Program-made: the position numbers and the translations under genes
Shown here: piece by piece, positions 17,109 to 27,068 of the stretch
Numbering within the stretch: position 1 is the stretch's first letter
Layout: the number at the start of each line of letters is the position of its first letter
Notes under the pieces: model-generated
Databases searched by the model: none
The model's input: only the letters and a program-made list of their open reading frames with translations
What the model was told of the DNA's origin: nothing
Source of the DNA: Lacimicrobium alkaliphilum
GTDB lineage: Bacteria > Pseudomonadota > Gammaproteobacteria > Enterobacterales > Alteromonadaceae
Direction: 5' to 3'
Length of the DNA: 64,000 bases
NCBI RefSeq assembly: GCF_002591895.1
Contig: NZ_NISX01000012.1
Coordinates: 62,001-126,000, forward strand

Positions 17109-20100
17109 TTAATGAGATGGGCTTTTGGGTGGGGGGCTTACGAAGTGGCTCAGAGGTTGTAACAGAGCCTTAAGGTTAGTTTGATCCAGCGTGGTACCGG
17201 TATCGGATAGCCGGTCGGACAATATGGCTTTTGCCAGGTGACTTTTGTGCTGCTGTAAGTGCTGTATCTTTTCCTCGATAGAGCCTTCGATAATAAGCTT
17301 GTAAACAAATACCGGCTTGTTCTGGCCAATGCGGTGAATACGATCTGTTGCCTGATTTTCCACTGCCGGATTCCACCAGGGATCATAATGAATCACCGTA
17401 TCGGCTTCAGTAAGATTGAGTCCGGTGCCACCCGCTTTCAGGCTGATCAGAAAAAGGGGTACTTCGCCGTCTTTAAAGCTGTTGATGATGGCTTCACGGT
17501 TGCGAGTGGCACCGGTTAGTGTGACGTACGGAATTTCTGCCTGCTTCAGGGCGGGTTCTATCAGCGCAAGCATGGAAGTAAATTGCGAAAAGACCAGTAT
17601 CCGTCGCCCGTCTTCAATCAGCTCAGGAAGCATCTGCATGAGCACATCCAGTTTGGCCGACTGAGTGATATTTTTGCACATATTCCCGGGTAGCAACTGC
17701 GGATGGCAGCAAACCTGGCGCAGTTTGAGCATGGCATCGAGGATCTCAATCTGACTTTTGGCCAGTCCCTTGGCGGCAATCACTTGTCGTAATTTGTCAT
17801 CTACCGCCAGACGCACATTTTCATAGAGTTGTGCCTGCTTTCCTTGAATCTTTATTGGTCGCAGAATCTCGGTCTTGGCGGGCAATTCTCTTGCAATTCT
17901 GTCTTTTGTGCGGCGCAGAATAAACGGAGCAATGCGCTCATTCAGCAACTGCAGGCGCTGCCTGTCGTGCTTTTTTTCAATCGGGTTTCTGAACAGGTGG
18001 TTGAACTGCTGCTGATTGCCCAGCAAGCCCGGTAGCAGGAAGTTGAATTGTGACCACAGCTCACCGAGATGGTTTTCAATCGGTGTGCCCGTCAGGCACA
18101 GCTTGTGAGTGGCTCTGAGGTTAAGTAATTCAGCGTAGAGTTTGGTCTTGGGATTTTTTATATACTGGGCTTCGTCCAGGATCAGGTAGTGAAAGGTTGT
18201 CTCCTGATAATGAGCTATATCTTTGGGTAGCAGGGCATAACTGGTGATTAGCAAATCCAGCCCTGTGACATCCTGTAAAAGTGATTGGCGCTGATTCCCG
18301 TAAATTACCCGGGTTTTCAGGTTTGGTGCAAAGCGTTTTGCCTCTGCCTGCCAGTTAAAAATGACACTGGTGGGCGCCAGTACCAACGCCGGGGTGGTTA
18401 ATCTGCGCTGTTGTTTCTCGATACAGAGGTTGGCCAGCGCCTGAAGTGTTTTTCCCAGACCCATATCATCGGCAAGAATACCGGCGAGTTCATACTCGCG
18501 TAAAAACTGTATCCAGTTCAGGCCATTTTGCTGATATTCACGTAACTCCGTGTGCAGCGTATCCGGGCAGGGTACTGGCTGTATGCCATCAAAATGGCGT
18601 AAGCGTTCAGCCATATTACGTAACTTCCCTTCACCGCCACTGGTAATCCCCTGATTGTTTAATATGCCGAGGGCGTGATGACTGACATGTTTTGAGAGTT
18701 TAAGGCTGCCGTCTTTGTTGAGTCTTCCCGGCATAAAAAGCTCTATAAACTGGTCTATGAGTGGCTTAACGGTTTTCAGGGCCAGCGGCAGGCACTGTCC
18801 GGGCTGCAGTTCTACATAGACAATTTTTTCTTCATATTCCCTGTTCTGGCTTTCATTCTGTTGCCAGTGGTCAGCCGGAAGTTGCTCAATAGCGCTGTGC
18901 AATATGGGAAATAAGGGCATCTTATGGCCATCGACATCGATATTCATTGCCAGTGACAGATAGTCATTATCCTGCTGTTCAAACTCGGCTTCGATATGCC
19001 CGTCAGATTCAAGTAATTGAAAATGAAAATCAGGGGAAAACTCAATTTTCCAGCCCTCAGATTCAAGTTCCGGCACCAGTTGATGGAGTATCGGATACCA
19101 TTGTTGTTTTTTTAATCTGAGTTCGAAATCCGGCGCTCTCCAATGTTGCTGATACGCTGCCACTGGCTTAAACCCTGCCTCGGTAAGCCGTTCTATGGCC
19201 TGTTGTTCAAAGGCCTGGTGTCGATACAGAATCTCGCCGTTATCACCTGTGAGCTGGTTGTCCTGGCTATGGGGGCTGATACCTTTACCCTGATAATCAA
19301 AGCTGAGAAGGGCTCTGGATGAATCCGGATTATTCGGTGGTGAGACAAAACTGAGCCTGGGCACAGGCGCTTCCGGCCGGGTCGCCCTGATGCCTTGTGG
19401 CAGCGGGAGCTGTGTTTCAGTATTCAGCAGTTGTTCAACCTGAGGCCAGATATGAGAGAGCTGTTCGCCGGACATGGGCGGTGCCGCTAACAGTGTTTTT
19501 ACCTTGCCTGGCGGCAGGGTAAATTCCAGTTGTCCGAGTTGCATCTGCTCTGTATCCACATAGGCCAGAGGCAGACATTGCAATACCTGAGCAGACGGAG
19601 TGCCGTCGATTGTTACTTTGAGGGCGTAGCAATGATCTTTATGTTGCCATCCCAGACGGGCTTGTTTGTTTTTATGTAGCGTCAGGGGCGGGTTGTTGAT
19701 GTTTTGCCAGTAGCAACGACCCGTGGCAATCAGTTTCTCCAGCAAAGCATAAGATTCCACCATATCGAAGGGGGTCTTGTTGGCCAGCAGATCGGCACAC
19801 AGGTGCCGGTCCTGCTCGCTCAGTGATGAGGCGCGCAGGAAATGCTCTGAGATGTATTGTCCGCGCAGACTCTTACTGAGCTGGCCTGATTTGAGTCGGC
19901 GGCTGCTCTTTACACTGACCTGCACCCCTTTGAGCTCTCCGGCTTGCTTATTGTCGAGGAAAAACAGCAATATTTCCTCATTTTCAGTCGGCTTTTTCTG
20001 CGGTGTTTCAAACTGTTGCAACCAACGGCTGATATCCCGCTCCGATGCACCCTTGCTTTGCTGCCGTTGGGCCAGCAGTGCATGCACCATGGCCGCAGTA

Positions 20101-20333
20101 TGCTTGCAAAAACCACCTACCGGGCAGCTGCAGTCTGACAGGATATCCTTCATGCCCCAGTCCAGAAAACTGTCATAACTGCCGGCACCGCGCTCACTCT
20201 CGATTTCACCGCTAAGCATATGTAATTCTTCATCGTACGTGATGTCCAGCACGAAACCGGCCTGATACATACGGTGGCCTTTCTCCCAGTCACGCTGGTG
20301 GAACACACTCTGAAGCTGCTTAATGGAATGCAT
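17109..20333 (-). CDS. SWIM zinc-finger and SNF2-family helicase-like ATPase
   Basis: This 1074-residue protein is predicted to be a DNA translocase that remodels nucleoprotein or transcription complexes, related to bacterial SNF2/RapA-like proteins. An N-terminal SWIM finger is visible (Cys68, Cys70, Cys76, His78 in DCSCPVGGFCKH). The ATPase carries Walker A near residue 625 (DDMGLGKT), a DEAQ box near 718, LTGTPIENHLGELW and the C-terminal TDRIHRIGQNKPV. The long middle segment (about 100-590) is poorly conserved and resembles the bacterial SNF2-associated region. It is transcribed alone toward the receptor control region. Its cellular role is not established; DNA repair or transcription recycling are guesses. 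Confidence 0.9.
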   Translation of the reverse strand: MHSIKQLQSVFHQRDWEKGHRMYQAGFVLDITYDEELHMLSGEIESERGAGSYDSFLDWGMKDILSDCSCPVGGFCKHTAAMVHALLAQRQQSKGASERDISRWLQQFETPQKKPTENEEILLFFLDNKQAGELKGVQVSVKSSRRLKSGQLSKSLRGQYISEHFLRASSLSEQDRHLCADLLANKTPFDMVESYALLEKLIATGRCYWQNINNPPLTLHKNKQARLGWQHKDHCYALKVTIDGTPSAQVLQCLPLAYVDTEQMQLGQLEFTLPPGKVKTLLAAPPMSGEQLSHIWPQVEQLLNTETQLPLPQGIRATRPEAPVPRLSFVSPPNNPDSSRALLSFDYQGKGISPHSQDNQLTGDNGEILYRHQAFEQQAIERLTEAGFKPVAAYQQHWRAPDFELRLKKQQWYPILHQLVPELESEGWKIEFSPDFHFQLLESDGHIEAEFEQQDNDYLSLAMNIDVDGHKMPLFPILHSAIEQLPADHWQQNESQNREYEEKIVYVELQPGQCLPLALKTVKPLIDQFIELFMPGRLNKDGSLKLSKHVSHHALGILNNQGITSGGEGKLRNMAERLRHFDGIQPVPCPDTLHTELREYQQNGLNWIQFLREYELAGILADDMGLGKTLQALANLCIEKQQRRLTTPALVLAPTSVIFNWQAEAKRFAPNLKTRVIYGNQRQSLLQDVTGLDLLITSYALLPKDIAHYQETTFHYLILDEAQYIKNPKTKLYAELLNLRATHKLCLTGTPIENHLGELWSQFNFLLPGLLGNQQQFNHLFRNPIEKKHDRQRLQLLNERIAPFILRRTKDRIARELPAKTEILRPIKIQGKQAQLYENVRLAVDDKLRQVIAAKGLAKSQIEILDAMLKLRQVCCHPQLLPGNMCKNITQSAKLDVLMQMLPELIEDGRRILVFSQFTSMLALIEPALKQAEIPYVTLTGATRNREAIINSFKDGEVPLFLISLKAGGTGLNLTEADTVIHYDPWWNPAVENQATDRIHRIGQNKPVFVYKLIIEGSIEEKIQHLQQHKSHLAKAILSDRLSDTGTTLDQTNLKALLQPLSHFVSPPPKSPSH

Positions 20334-20440
20334 GAAAATTATTTGGTGGTATGGCTGCTAAAATTTAAGGGGCTAATGATGGCATAGGGGCAGGGATGCT
20401 AAAACCTGAATTTTATTAGTATTGCCCGGGTGACCTGGTA

Positions 20441-21214
20441 TTACTCTTCCTTTTCACGTAAATGGTGTTTGTACCACAGACGCTCGAGCTCTCCTTTATC
20501 CTGCAATTGACTAAACAGCCTGTTCAGCCAACCGGCGCTGAGGGGAGCATCTTTTCTGAGCAGCGCGCCATGTTCATAGGTCTGATCAAACTCTTCCGAA
20601 ATCAGCAGTTTTTCGCGCATTCCCGGATGTTGGTGCAGGTAGTTGTTCAGAAAAGACAGCGCCACTATGCCCATATCGGCTCTCTGTTCGGCAATCAGGT
20701 TAATGATTTTTTCCTGATTATCCAGCAGGTGGATAGAAAAGTTGTTGGTTAAATAGTCCGGATCTGAATTCAGTGCCGCAAAACCATAATGATAACCCAG
20801 TACGCCAAGCAGACTTTTCTTACCGATGGTTTTGAAATAGCTCTGATCTCTATCCGGCATCGCATAGGCTATCCACACTTCACCGCCAGAGAAAAAAGGC
20901 TCAGTGGCAACCACATCGTGGTTCTGCCAGCCCCATTCGGCGCTTTCGAACAGCATCAGATCGAACAGGCCGGCTTCGAAGTCCTGGTAGCGACGCCTTG
21001 ATGTCGTATTAACCAGCTCAAACTCGAATTCCTGCTGAGCCTGGTTGAGCAGCCTGATGATATCAGGTGTGACGCCGCTATGGCCTTCGGCTGATGCAAT
21101 GTAAAACGGAGGGTAGTCGTACACACCCACGCTGATTTTTTGCGCAGCCAGCACAGAAAATGGCAGCCATAGCCAAAGGGCCAGGGTCGTTAACTTACTC
21201 GCCGATATCTTCAA
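20441..21214 (-). CDS. Orphan periplasmic substrate-binding protein (SBP_bac_3 type)
   Basis: The 257-residue product resembles amino-acid-type periplasmic binding proteins. It has a signal peptide (cleavage near VLAAQ), then KISVGVYDYPPFYI, SGVTPDIIRLLNQA and a ligand-cleft domain. It starts at a TTG inside the 3' end of the deaminase gene (20-bp overlap), so it is probably translated from the same message. No ABC permease or ATPase gene is nearby, a common situation in Alteromonadales where such proteins may serve as sensors or remain uncharacterised. The ligand is unknown. The overlap with a nucleobase deaminase and a peptidase suggests a nitrogen-containing small molecule, but this is weak. 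Confidence 0.72.
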   Translation of the reverse strand: MKISASKLTTLALWLWLPFSVLAAQKISVGVYDYPPFYIASAEGHSGVTPDIIRLLNQAQQEFEFELVNTTSRRRYQDFEAGLFDLMLFESAEWGWQNHDVVATEPFFSGGEVWIAYAMPDRDQSYFKTIGKKSLLGVLGYHYGFAALNSDPDYLTNNFSIHLLDNQEKIINLIAEQRADMGIVALSFLNNYLHQHPGMREKLLISEEFDQTYEHGALLRKDAPLSAGWLNRLFSQLQDKGELERLWYKHHLREKEE

Positions 21215-21632
21215 ACCATAAATCCGGGTTACGTTGAATAAACTCTTCCATCAATGCGATACAGGTTTTGTCCTGCACGACCTGCAATTTGACGCCTCTG
21301 GACTGCAAAAGTTCTTCCTCACCCATAAAGGTCTGATTCTCGCCTATTACTATTTTTGGAATGCCATACAACAAGATGGCACCACTGCACATGCTGCAGG
21401 GTGACAAGGTCGTATAAAGAATCGATTCCCGGTAGACACTGGCCGGATGACGACCGGCCTGCTCCAGAGCATCCATCTCGCCATGGAGTATGGCGCTGCC
21501 CTGTTGCACCCGGCGATTATGGCCGGCTCCGAGTATTTTGCCATCGTGAACCAGTACCGAACCAATAGGAATGCCTCCTTCGGCTAACCCCAGCCTGGCC
21601 TGTTCTATTGCGGCTTCAAGAAATACATCCAT
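21195..21632 (-). CDS. Cytosine deaminase of the yeast Fcy1 type
   Basis: This is a 145-residue zinc deaminase of the CDA fold. The active-site signature is HGEMDAL (zinc His and catalytic Glu) followed by SPCSMCSGAI (two zinc Cys). Beyond the motif, the run LYTTLSPC, then ILLYGIPKIVIGEN, and especially the C-terminal WFEDIGE correspond closely to the yeast cytosine deaminase Fcy1 as I recall it, and not to E. coli CodA (amidohydrolase fold) or TadA. The predicted reaction is cytosine to uracil plus ammonia, in the cytoplasm. GAGG lies 7 bp before the ATG. The gene lies 51 bp after the M24 peptidase gene and overlaps the binding-protein gene. Related bacterial proteins may prefer other aminated heterocycles. 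Confidence 0.85.
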   Translation of the reverse strand: MDVFLEAAIEQARLGLAEGGIPIGSVLVHDGKILGAGHNRRVQQGSAILHGEMDALEQAGRHPASVYRESILYTTLSPCSMCSGAILLYGIPKIVIGENQTFMGEEELLQSRGVKLQVVQDKTCIALMEEFIQRNPDLWFEDIGE

Positions 21633-21683
21633 ACTCCAACCTCTGCACCCTATGCCCGGATTTCAGCATAAACCAGTTTCTGT

Positions 21684-22916
21684 TTAGTTGGAATAGTCAG
21701 CCTGATAACCAAAGGGATCATCGATAGCGTGACTCGGCCGGGTAAACCATCTGGCACCCTGTTCGGTGATATAAAAATGATCCTCAAGACGAATTCCAAA
21801 CTCGCCGGGTACTACCAGCATAGGCTCGTTGCTGAAACACATGCCAGGGGCCAGCATCTGCGGATTGTCTTTGACCAGATAGGGCCATTCATGAATATCC
21901 ATACCGATGCCATGGCCCGTGCGGTGGGGCAGGCCAGGTAACTGATAGTCGGGTCCCAGCCCCTGAGCTACAAGATAGTCACGGGCTGCCTTATCCACAT
22001 CGCCACAGGTGGCGCCGGGGCGGGCTGCAGTAAAGGCTTCAGCCTGAGCCTGCTTCTCATACTGCCAGAATTGTCGCTGACGGGCACTGGGTTCGCCATA
22101 CACATAGGTACGGGTAATATCGGACAAATAGTCATGCACCTTGCAACCGGTATCGATGAGTACCATGTCGCCACTTTTAAGAAACTGGGGATCTTTGACA
22201 CCATGAGGGAATGACGTGGCCTGACCAAATAAAACAATGCAGAACCAGGAGCCGGGCGCGCCGACTTTGCGGTGGGCCTGATGGATAAAGGCTTCAACGT
22301 CTTTGGTGCTGATGCCTTCATGCAAAATACTGGCGGCAGCCTGATGCACGGCAAGGGTCATGTCCATGGCGCGCTGGATCAGGGCAAGCTCGGCGGCGGA
22401 TTTGTGCATGCGACAATGGGCGGTGATAAGACTGCCATTGACTAAGTTTAAAGCGGGCGCCGCCTGGCGGATACCATCAAAGATAAAAAATGCCGTGCTT
22501 TCATCGATAGCCAGGGTGCCCGCGCTGGCTATGCCCATTTTTTGCAGAGCAGAAACAAGTAGCTGGTAAGGATTTTCATGTTCCAGCCAGGCCAGGATCT
22601 CGCCATCAAGCAGCATATGATCTTTAAGACTGCCGATTTCAAATTCCGGCGCGATATATTTCAGTGGCCCCTGTGCAGGCAGAATGGCTCCTACCATACG
22701 CTCACTGGCATACCAGTGCAGCCCGGTAAAATAGCTCAGGTTCGTTCCGGCGTTCAGATATAACGCCTCTACCCCTTGCTGTTGCATCCATGCTTGCGCT
22801 TTGGCAATACGTTGCCGGTACTCCGTAATGCCGACAGGTGACAGATCGCCGGTCATATCTTCAAGTCTGGCGAGCGCCTGTTCTGCGGTACTGCCACCAA
22901 TGCCGTTGTGTTGCAT
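21684..22916 (-). CDS. M24B Xaa-Pro-type metallopeptidase
   Basis: This is a 410-residue pita-bread-fold peptidase. The start at 22916 is preferred because AGGAG lies 6 bp upstream; a longer frame reaches 22946. After an N-terminal creatinase-like domain, the five metal ligands are recognisable: Asp in LIDTGCK, Asp in SDITRTY, His in HRTGHGIG, Glu in SNEPM and Glu in RLEDHF. It would cleave X-Pro dipeptides or related amide bonds in the cytoplasm. The complete dimetal site argues against a metal-free creatinase. It leads an operon with the cytosine deaminase and binding protein and is divergent from the FadR-type regulator at 23030, which probably controls it. Confidence 0.85.
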   Translation of the reverse strand: MQHNGIGGSTAEQALARLEDMTGDLSPVGITEYRQRIAKAQAWMQQQGVEALYLNAGTNLSYFTGLHWYASERMVGAILPAQGPLKYIAPEFEIGSLKDHMLLDGEILAWLEHENPYQLLVSALQKMGIASAGTLAIDESTAFFIFDGIRQAAPALNLVNGSLITAHCRMHKSAAELALIQRAMDMTLAVHQAAASILHEGISTKDVEAFIHQAHRKVGAPGSWFCIVLFGQATSFPHGVKDPQFLKSGDMVLIDTGCKVHDYLSDITRTYVYGEPSARQRQFWQYEKQAQAEAFTAARPGATCGDVDKAARDYLVAQGLGPDYQLPGLPHRTGHGIGMDIHEWPYLVKDNPQMLAPGMCFSNEPMLVVPGEFGIRLEDHFYITEQGARWFTRPSHAIDDPFGYQADYSN

Positions 22917-23029
22917 AACATTCTCCTGTTGTTTTATGACATCCATAATATCACCTGTTGCCGGATTCTATGGCGCCTGTTTTGCAGATCCGTATAATGT
23001 ATTTGGTATGCAATTATAAAGAGAGAGAT

Positions 23030-23686
23030 ATGGCCATTGAACATAAAACACGTACGCAACTGGTGACTGAGGCCATAAGAGAAAAGATAGTCAGCGGGCA
23101 GATCAAGGCCGGAGAGCCGCTGCGACAGGCCGCTCTGGCCGAAGAAATGCGGGTCAGCCGCATTCCTGTCAGAGAAGCCCTGATGCAACTTGAGGCTGAG
23201 GGGCTGGTTAACCTTGAAGCCCATAAAGGGGCAACGGCGGCGGAGATTTCAATTGCGCAGATCGATGAATTGTTCGAGTTGCGCGCGATGCTTGAAGCTG
23301 AGTTGCTAAAGTATTCTGTCAGTGGGCTGACGGAGCAGGACTTTGACGAGGCGGAAAATATTCTGGCACAGCTTGAGGCGGCTACTGAAGATGGTGACAG
23401 CAACAATATTACCGGACGCCTGAACAGTCAGTTTCATCAGAAACTCTATAGTCGTGCCGATCGCCCACAAACAGAAGAGTTTGTGCGTATGTTGAGCCAG
23501 AATTCAGAGCGCTATACCCGTATGTATATCATCCGTGAAGGTGAAATTGTTACCTCCTCTGAGCAACACCGCCAGTTACTTGAATTGTGTAAGGCCGGTG
23601 ACAGCAAGCTGGCCTGTGATTATTTACGCCAGCATATTCTGCAGGCGATGCAGGATATTAAGTCAATGCTGAAAAAGTCAGCATAA
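23030..23686 (+). CDS. GntR-family regulator, FadR/FCD subfamily
   Basis: The 218-residue product has an N-terminal winged helix (REKIVSGQIKAGEPLRQAALAEEMRVSRIPVREALMQLEAEGLV, shown here in pieces: GQIKAGEPL, SRIPVREAL) and an all-helical FCD effector domain from about residue 75. The start at 23030 follows GAGAGAG; a frame extended to 22958 has no start signal. It is divergent from the M24-deaminase-binding protein operon across 113 bp. That gap contains TTGGTATGCAA near 23003-23013, a small imperfect palindrome of a style used by FadR-type proteins. It probably represses the divergent operon in response to a carboxylated metabolite; the ligand is unknown. Confidence 0.85.
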   Translation: MAIEHKTRTQLVTEAIREKIVSGQIKAGEPLRQAALAEEMRVSRIPVREALMQLEAEGLVNLEAHKGATAAEISIAQIDELFELRAMLEAELLKYSVSGLTEQDFDEAENILAQLEAATEDGDSNNITGRLNSQFHQKLYSRADRPQTEEFVRMLSQNSERYTRMYIIREGEIVTSSEQHRQLLELCKAGDSKLACDYLRQHILQAMQDIKSMLKKSA

Positions 23687-23797
23687 ACGGTGTCTGCAAC
23701 AACTCCCCAATGCTTTTTTTGAAAAAACGCAGATCCTTTGCCTAAGTATGGCATTATTGCCATTGTACTATTGCGAGTTGGGGAGCGAAAAGTACTG

Positions 23798-24691
23798 ATG
23801 CAGTTTTTTAAACAGCGTTACTATTCCATAGCCGAGTTTCTGATGAGGTTTGCCGCATCGGGATTATTTCCGGCCCGTTGGCTCTATAAGGTGCCCAGGC
23901 ACACCCACTTACGCCCATTAGCAAAGCAGGAACTGCATCTGGAGCTGATAAGTCACTGTTGGAACTACGCGCATTTGTTTGTTTACCAGTTGGAGTCTCT
24001 GGTTCAAAACCCGCCCGCAAAATTGCAAATAACCTTCACCGGTTTTTATTGCCGGGAAGATAAGGATACGACAGCACTGGTCGACGAATACCGGAACAAA
24101 AATGTGCCCGGTATTCGCTGGAACTTTATTGCCCTGCCAAAAGAAAAATTATTGCGCCGCGCCATTGGCCGCAATATAGCAGCTAAGGCCAGCAGTGCAG
24201 ATTGGGTCTGGTTTACTGATTGTGACCTGGCTTTTGCTCCGGGCAGTCTGGACAATCTGGCCAACAAGCTGCAGCAGCAAACAGAGATTCTGGTGTTTCC
24301 TGAGAAGATATGTCAGACGGCATTGTTGAAAAAAGACAATCCGATGCTCCAGGGTGCCGTTGAAGAGGTGTTCAATCATCTTGAACAGGCCGAATTCGTT
24401 GAGCGTTCATACTGCAAGGCGGCCGGAGCCTTTCAGATTGTAAGGGGCGAGATCGCCAGAGACTATGGCTACTGTGGTCAGGTAAACTGTTATCAGCAAG
24501 CACGCGAGCACTGGGCAAAGTGTTATGAAGATCGTGCCTACCGCTGGCTGCTGGGCACCCATGGAAAAGGCCTGGAACTGGATGGCATGATGCTGATCCG
24601 CCACGCTGAAAAGGGGCGTTACCGTAAGGACTCGCACATATCCGGAATTCGCAAAGCCAATCGTCAGTTACGCGACAAACTCAACACCTGA
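23798..24691 (+). CDS. Putative family 2-like glycosyltransferase
   Basis: This 297-residue protein has a GT-A-like pattern: RRAIGRNIAAKASSADWVWFTDCDLAFAPGS, cited here as its key parts GRNIAA and WFTDCDLAF (the DxD-like element), followed by GAFQIVRGE. The ATG at 23798 is preferred; the frame can be extended to a TTG at 23738. No signal peptide is evident. It stands alone between the GntR gene and selD. It probably transfers a sugar to a surface polymer or lipid, but neither donor nor acceptor can be predicted. Family placement rests on a short motif only. Confidence 0.6.
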   Translation: MQFFKQRYYSIAEFLMRFAASGLFPARWLYKVPRHTHLRPLAKQELHLELISHCWNYAHLFVYQLESLVQNPPAKLQITFTGFYCREDKDTTALVDEYRNKNVPGIRWNFIALPKEKLLRRAIGRNIAAKASSADWVWFTDCDLAFAPGSLDNLANKLQQQTEILVFPEKICQTALLKKDNPMLQGAVEEVFNHLEQAEFVERSYCKAAGAFQIVRGEIARDYGYCGQVNCYQQAREHWAKCYEDRAYRWLLGTHGKGLELDGMMLIRHAEKGRYRKDSHISGIRKANRQLRDKLNT

Positions 24692-24764
24692 AGTAATGCT
24701 GAAAAGGCCTGCATGTATTTTAACCACCTTCAATGTCTGACGTTGCGATGGCAAGAGGTAACAG

Positions 24765-25817
24765 ATGACTAAAGCTGATCAAATCAGGCTCACCCAATAC
24801 AGTCATGGCGCCGGTTGTGGCTGTAAGATTTCACCCAAAATCCTCGACAGTATGCTGGTCTCGCAACTGGATATAAAACCGGACCCGAAACTGTTAGTGG
24901 GCAACAGTAGTAAAGATGATGCCGCCGCTTATGATTTGGGCAATGGTATGGCCGTGCTCAGCACCACCGACTTTTTTATGCCCATTTGCGACGACCCCTT
25001 CGATTTTGGCCGTATTGCCGCCACCAATGCCATCAGTGATATCTATGCCATGGGCGGCAAACCCCTGATGGCTATCGCTATTCTTGGCTGGCCGGTGAAT
25101 AAGCTGGCTCCAGAGATAGCCCGGCAAGTGATTGATGGCGGTCGCCAGGCCTGTAAGGAGGCCGGTATCATGCTCGCCGGCGGCCATAGTATTGACTCTC
25201 CAGAGCCCATCTTCGGGCTGGCGGTAACCGGTCAGGTGCAGGTTGCACAATTAAAGCAGAATACTTCAGCCAGAACAGGCGATCATTTGTTTCTCACCAA
25301 ACCTCTGGGGGTTGGCGTACTCACAACCGCGCAGAAGCAGGGTAAGCTAAAAGACGAGCATACATTTCTGGCCCGGGACAGTATGTGCCAGCTTAATAAT
25401 ATTGGTGCTGAGCTGGCTAAACTGGAGCAGGTTTCGGCGATGACTGATGTTACCGGATTTGGTCTGCTGGGGCATTTACTGGAAATCTGTGAAGGCAGTG
25501 GGGTGGCGGCCCGGATAACCTCTTCAGCCGTGCCGGCACTGCCGGCGGTAGCTGAGTATATTGCCATGGGCTGTGTGCCAGGCGGTACAGAGCGCAATTT
25601 TGCCAGTTATGGACATAAGGTGTCGTCCCTCAATTCTGAACAAAAAGCCCTGCTGTGCGATCCACAAACCAGCGGCGGCCTGTTAGTGGCGATCCGTGAC
25701 GAGCAAAAATCGCTGGAGAAAGTGCATAGATTGTTTCAACAGCATCAGCTGGATTTGTCGCCCATTGGCAGTTTAGTCAGTGCCGGTCAGGAGCATCAGG
25801 TAATTGTCGGTGTCTGA
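24765..25817 (+). CDS. selD: Selenide, water dikinase (selenophosphate synthetase)
   Basis: This 350-residue enzyme makes selenophosphate from selenide and ATP, the Se donor for selenouridine tRNA and for selenoproteins. The N-terminal SHGAGCGCK carries the essential Cys (Cys18, with Lys21), so it is a Cys-type rather than a selenocysteine-containing form. [31 protein letters not shown] (key elements FFMPICDDP and [11 protein letters not shown]) is highly conserved. Its stop overlaps the start region of mnmH by 8 bp, coupling donor synthesis to tRNA selenation. No selA, selB or selC is present in this window, so here the pathway is seen only as tRNA modification. Confidence 0.95.
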   Translation: MTKADQIRLTQYSHGAGCGCKISPKILDSMLVSQLDIKPDPKLLVGNSSKDDAAAYDLGNGMAVLSTTDFFMPICDDPFDFGRIAATNAISDIYAMGGKPLMAIAILGWPVNKLAPEIARQVIDGGRQACKEAGIMLAGGHSIDSPEPIFGLAVTGQVQVAQLKQNTSARTGDHLFLTKPLGVGVLTTAQKQGKLKDEHTFLARDSMCQLNNIGAELAKLEQVSAMTDVTGFGLLGHLLEICEGSGVAARITSSAVPALPAVAEYIAMGCVPGGTERNFASYGHKVSSLNSEQKALLCDPQTSGGLLVAIRDEQKSLEKVHRLFQQHQLDLSPIGSLVSAGQEHQVIVGV

Positions 25818-26919
25818 CATTTCCCATCAGCTGATTACGGATTATCGGCAGCTGTTTATTGAGGACCGGCCACTGGTGGATTTGCGCGCTCCGGCAGAAT
25901 TCGCGAGAGGATCATTTACACAGGCAGTCAGTTTACCGCTGATGAGTGACGAAGAGCGGGCGAAAGTGGGCACCTGCTATAAATACTATGGCCAGCAGGC
26001 GGCGATTAATCTGGGGCATAAACTGGTGAGTGGGCAGCTTAAAGCCGACAGACTTGCAGCCTGGGCAGAGTTTGCCCGTGCTCATCCAAACGGAGCGCTG
26101 TTTTGCTGGCGCGGCGGTTTGCGCTCACAGATCACCCAGCAATGGCTCGCTGAAGCCGGTATTGATTATCCCCGCATAGCCGGCGGTTATAAGGCGCTGC
26201 GCCGTTTTCTTATTGATGAGCTTGAGCGGTTGATTGCCGATACACCGTTGGTGTTGCTGGCGGGTCGAACCGGTTGCGGTAAAACAGAATTATTAGTGGA
26301 ATTGAAAGGCACAGTAGACCTTGAAGGTCTGGCAAACCATCGTGGTTCAAGTTTTGGGGGGCAGATTGAGCCCCAGCCGACTCAGATAGCGTTCGAGAAT
26401 GACTTGTCGGTTAACCTGCTAAAGCAGAGTCAACATGCTCCTGCAGCGATTTTACTGGAAGACGAGTCGGGTCATATTGGCTCACTGATGCTGCCTCAGT
26501 CTCTGCGAGAGAAAATGGCCGCCGCCCCGGTAGTGATTCTGGAAACGCCTTTTGAGCAGCGGGTAGAGAATATTTTTGATGAATATATCCGGCAGCGGCT
26601 GGCGGAATCCATCAGGTATTTCGGTGAAAAGGGGTTTGAGCACTTCAGTCTGTATCTGAGGCAAAGTCTTTATCGGATCCGTCGCCGACTGGGAATGGAA
26701 GGTTATCAGCAATTGCAACAAATGATGGAGCAGGCGCTAGCCAGCCACCAGAAAGGTGATCCTGATGCTCACCGTGAGTGGATAACCACGTTACTCCGCC
26801 GATACTATGATCCTATGTATGACTATCAGTTGGGCAAAAAAGCCCGCCACTGTTTATATGCAGGTCAGGCATCAGAGGTTGCGGCATTCTGGCATCAGCA
26901 ACTTCACATTACCCGATAG
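25810..26919 (+). CDS. mnmH: tRNA 2-selenouridine synthase
   Basis: This 369-residue enzyme (also called SelU or YbbB) replaces sulfur by selenium at the wobble 2-thiouridine of tRNAs for Lys, Glu and Gln, via a geranylated intermediate. An N-terminal rhodanese domain carries the catalytic Cys99 in [11 protein letters not shown]-loop follows near residue 153 (AGRTGCGKT). The length is normal for the family. Two starts are possible: GTG at 25810 (AGG 9 bp upstream, chosen) or TTG at 25804. Either overlaps the selD stop. It is cotranscribed with selD. Confidence 0.95.
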   Translation: MSDISHQLITDYRQLFIEDRPLVDLRAPAEFARGSFTQAVSLPLMSDEERAKVGTCYKYYGQQAAINLGHKLVSGQLKADRLAAWAEFARAHPNGALFCWRGGLRSQITQQWLAEAGIDYPRIAGGYKALRRFLIDELERLIADTPLVLLAGRTGCGKTELLVELKGTVDLEGLANHRGSSFGGQIEPQPTQIAFENDLSVNLLKQSQHAPAAILLEDESGHIGSLMLPQSLREKMAAAPVVILETPFEQRVENIFDEYIRQRLAESIRYFGEKGFEHFSLYLRQSLYRIRRRLGMEGYQQLQQMMEQALASHQKGDPDAHREWITTLLRRYYDPMYDYQLGKKARHCLYAGQASEVAAFWHQQLHITR

Positions 26920-27068
26920 GACTGCAATCTGTAACAAATGGATCAGACTTTAGCGTCTATACTCAGCGGTTGCGGGATAAAAATAAGCCTGAATTGATCC
27001 GTCAGCCTTTAAAAATGCTATCAGAAATTGTGCTGAAAATTTGTCGAATCAAAGGAATACAGAGAACG

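Noticed and set aside
21684-22916. Creatinase (creatine amidinohydrolase) instead of a peptidase
   Set aside because: All five M24 metal ligands are present, whereas creatinase is metal-free; no other creatine-pathway gene is nearby.
24765-25817. Selenocysteine-containing SelD
   Set aside because: The active-site position is a normal Cys codon in GAGCGCK, with no in-frame TGA.
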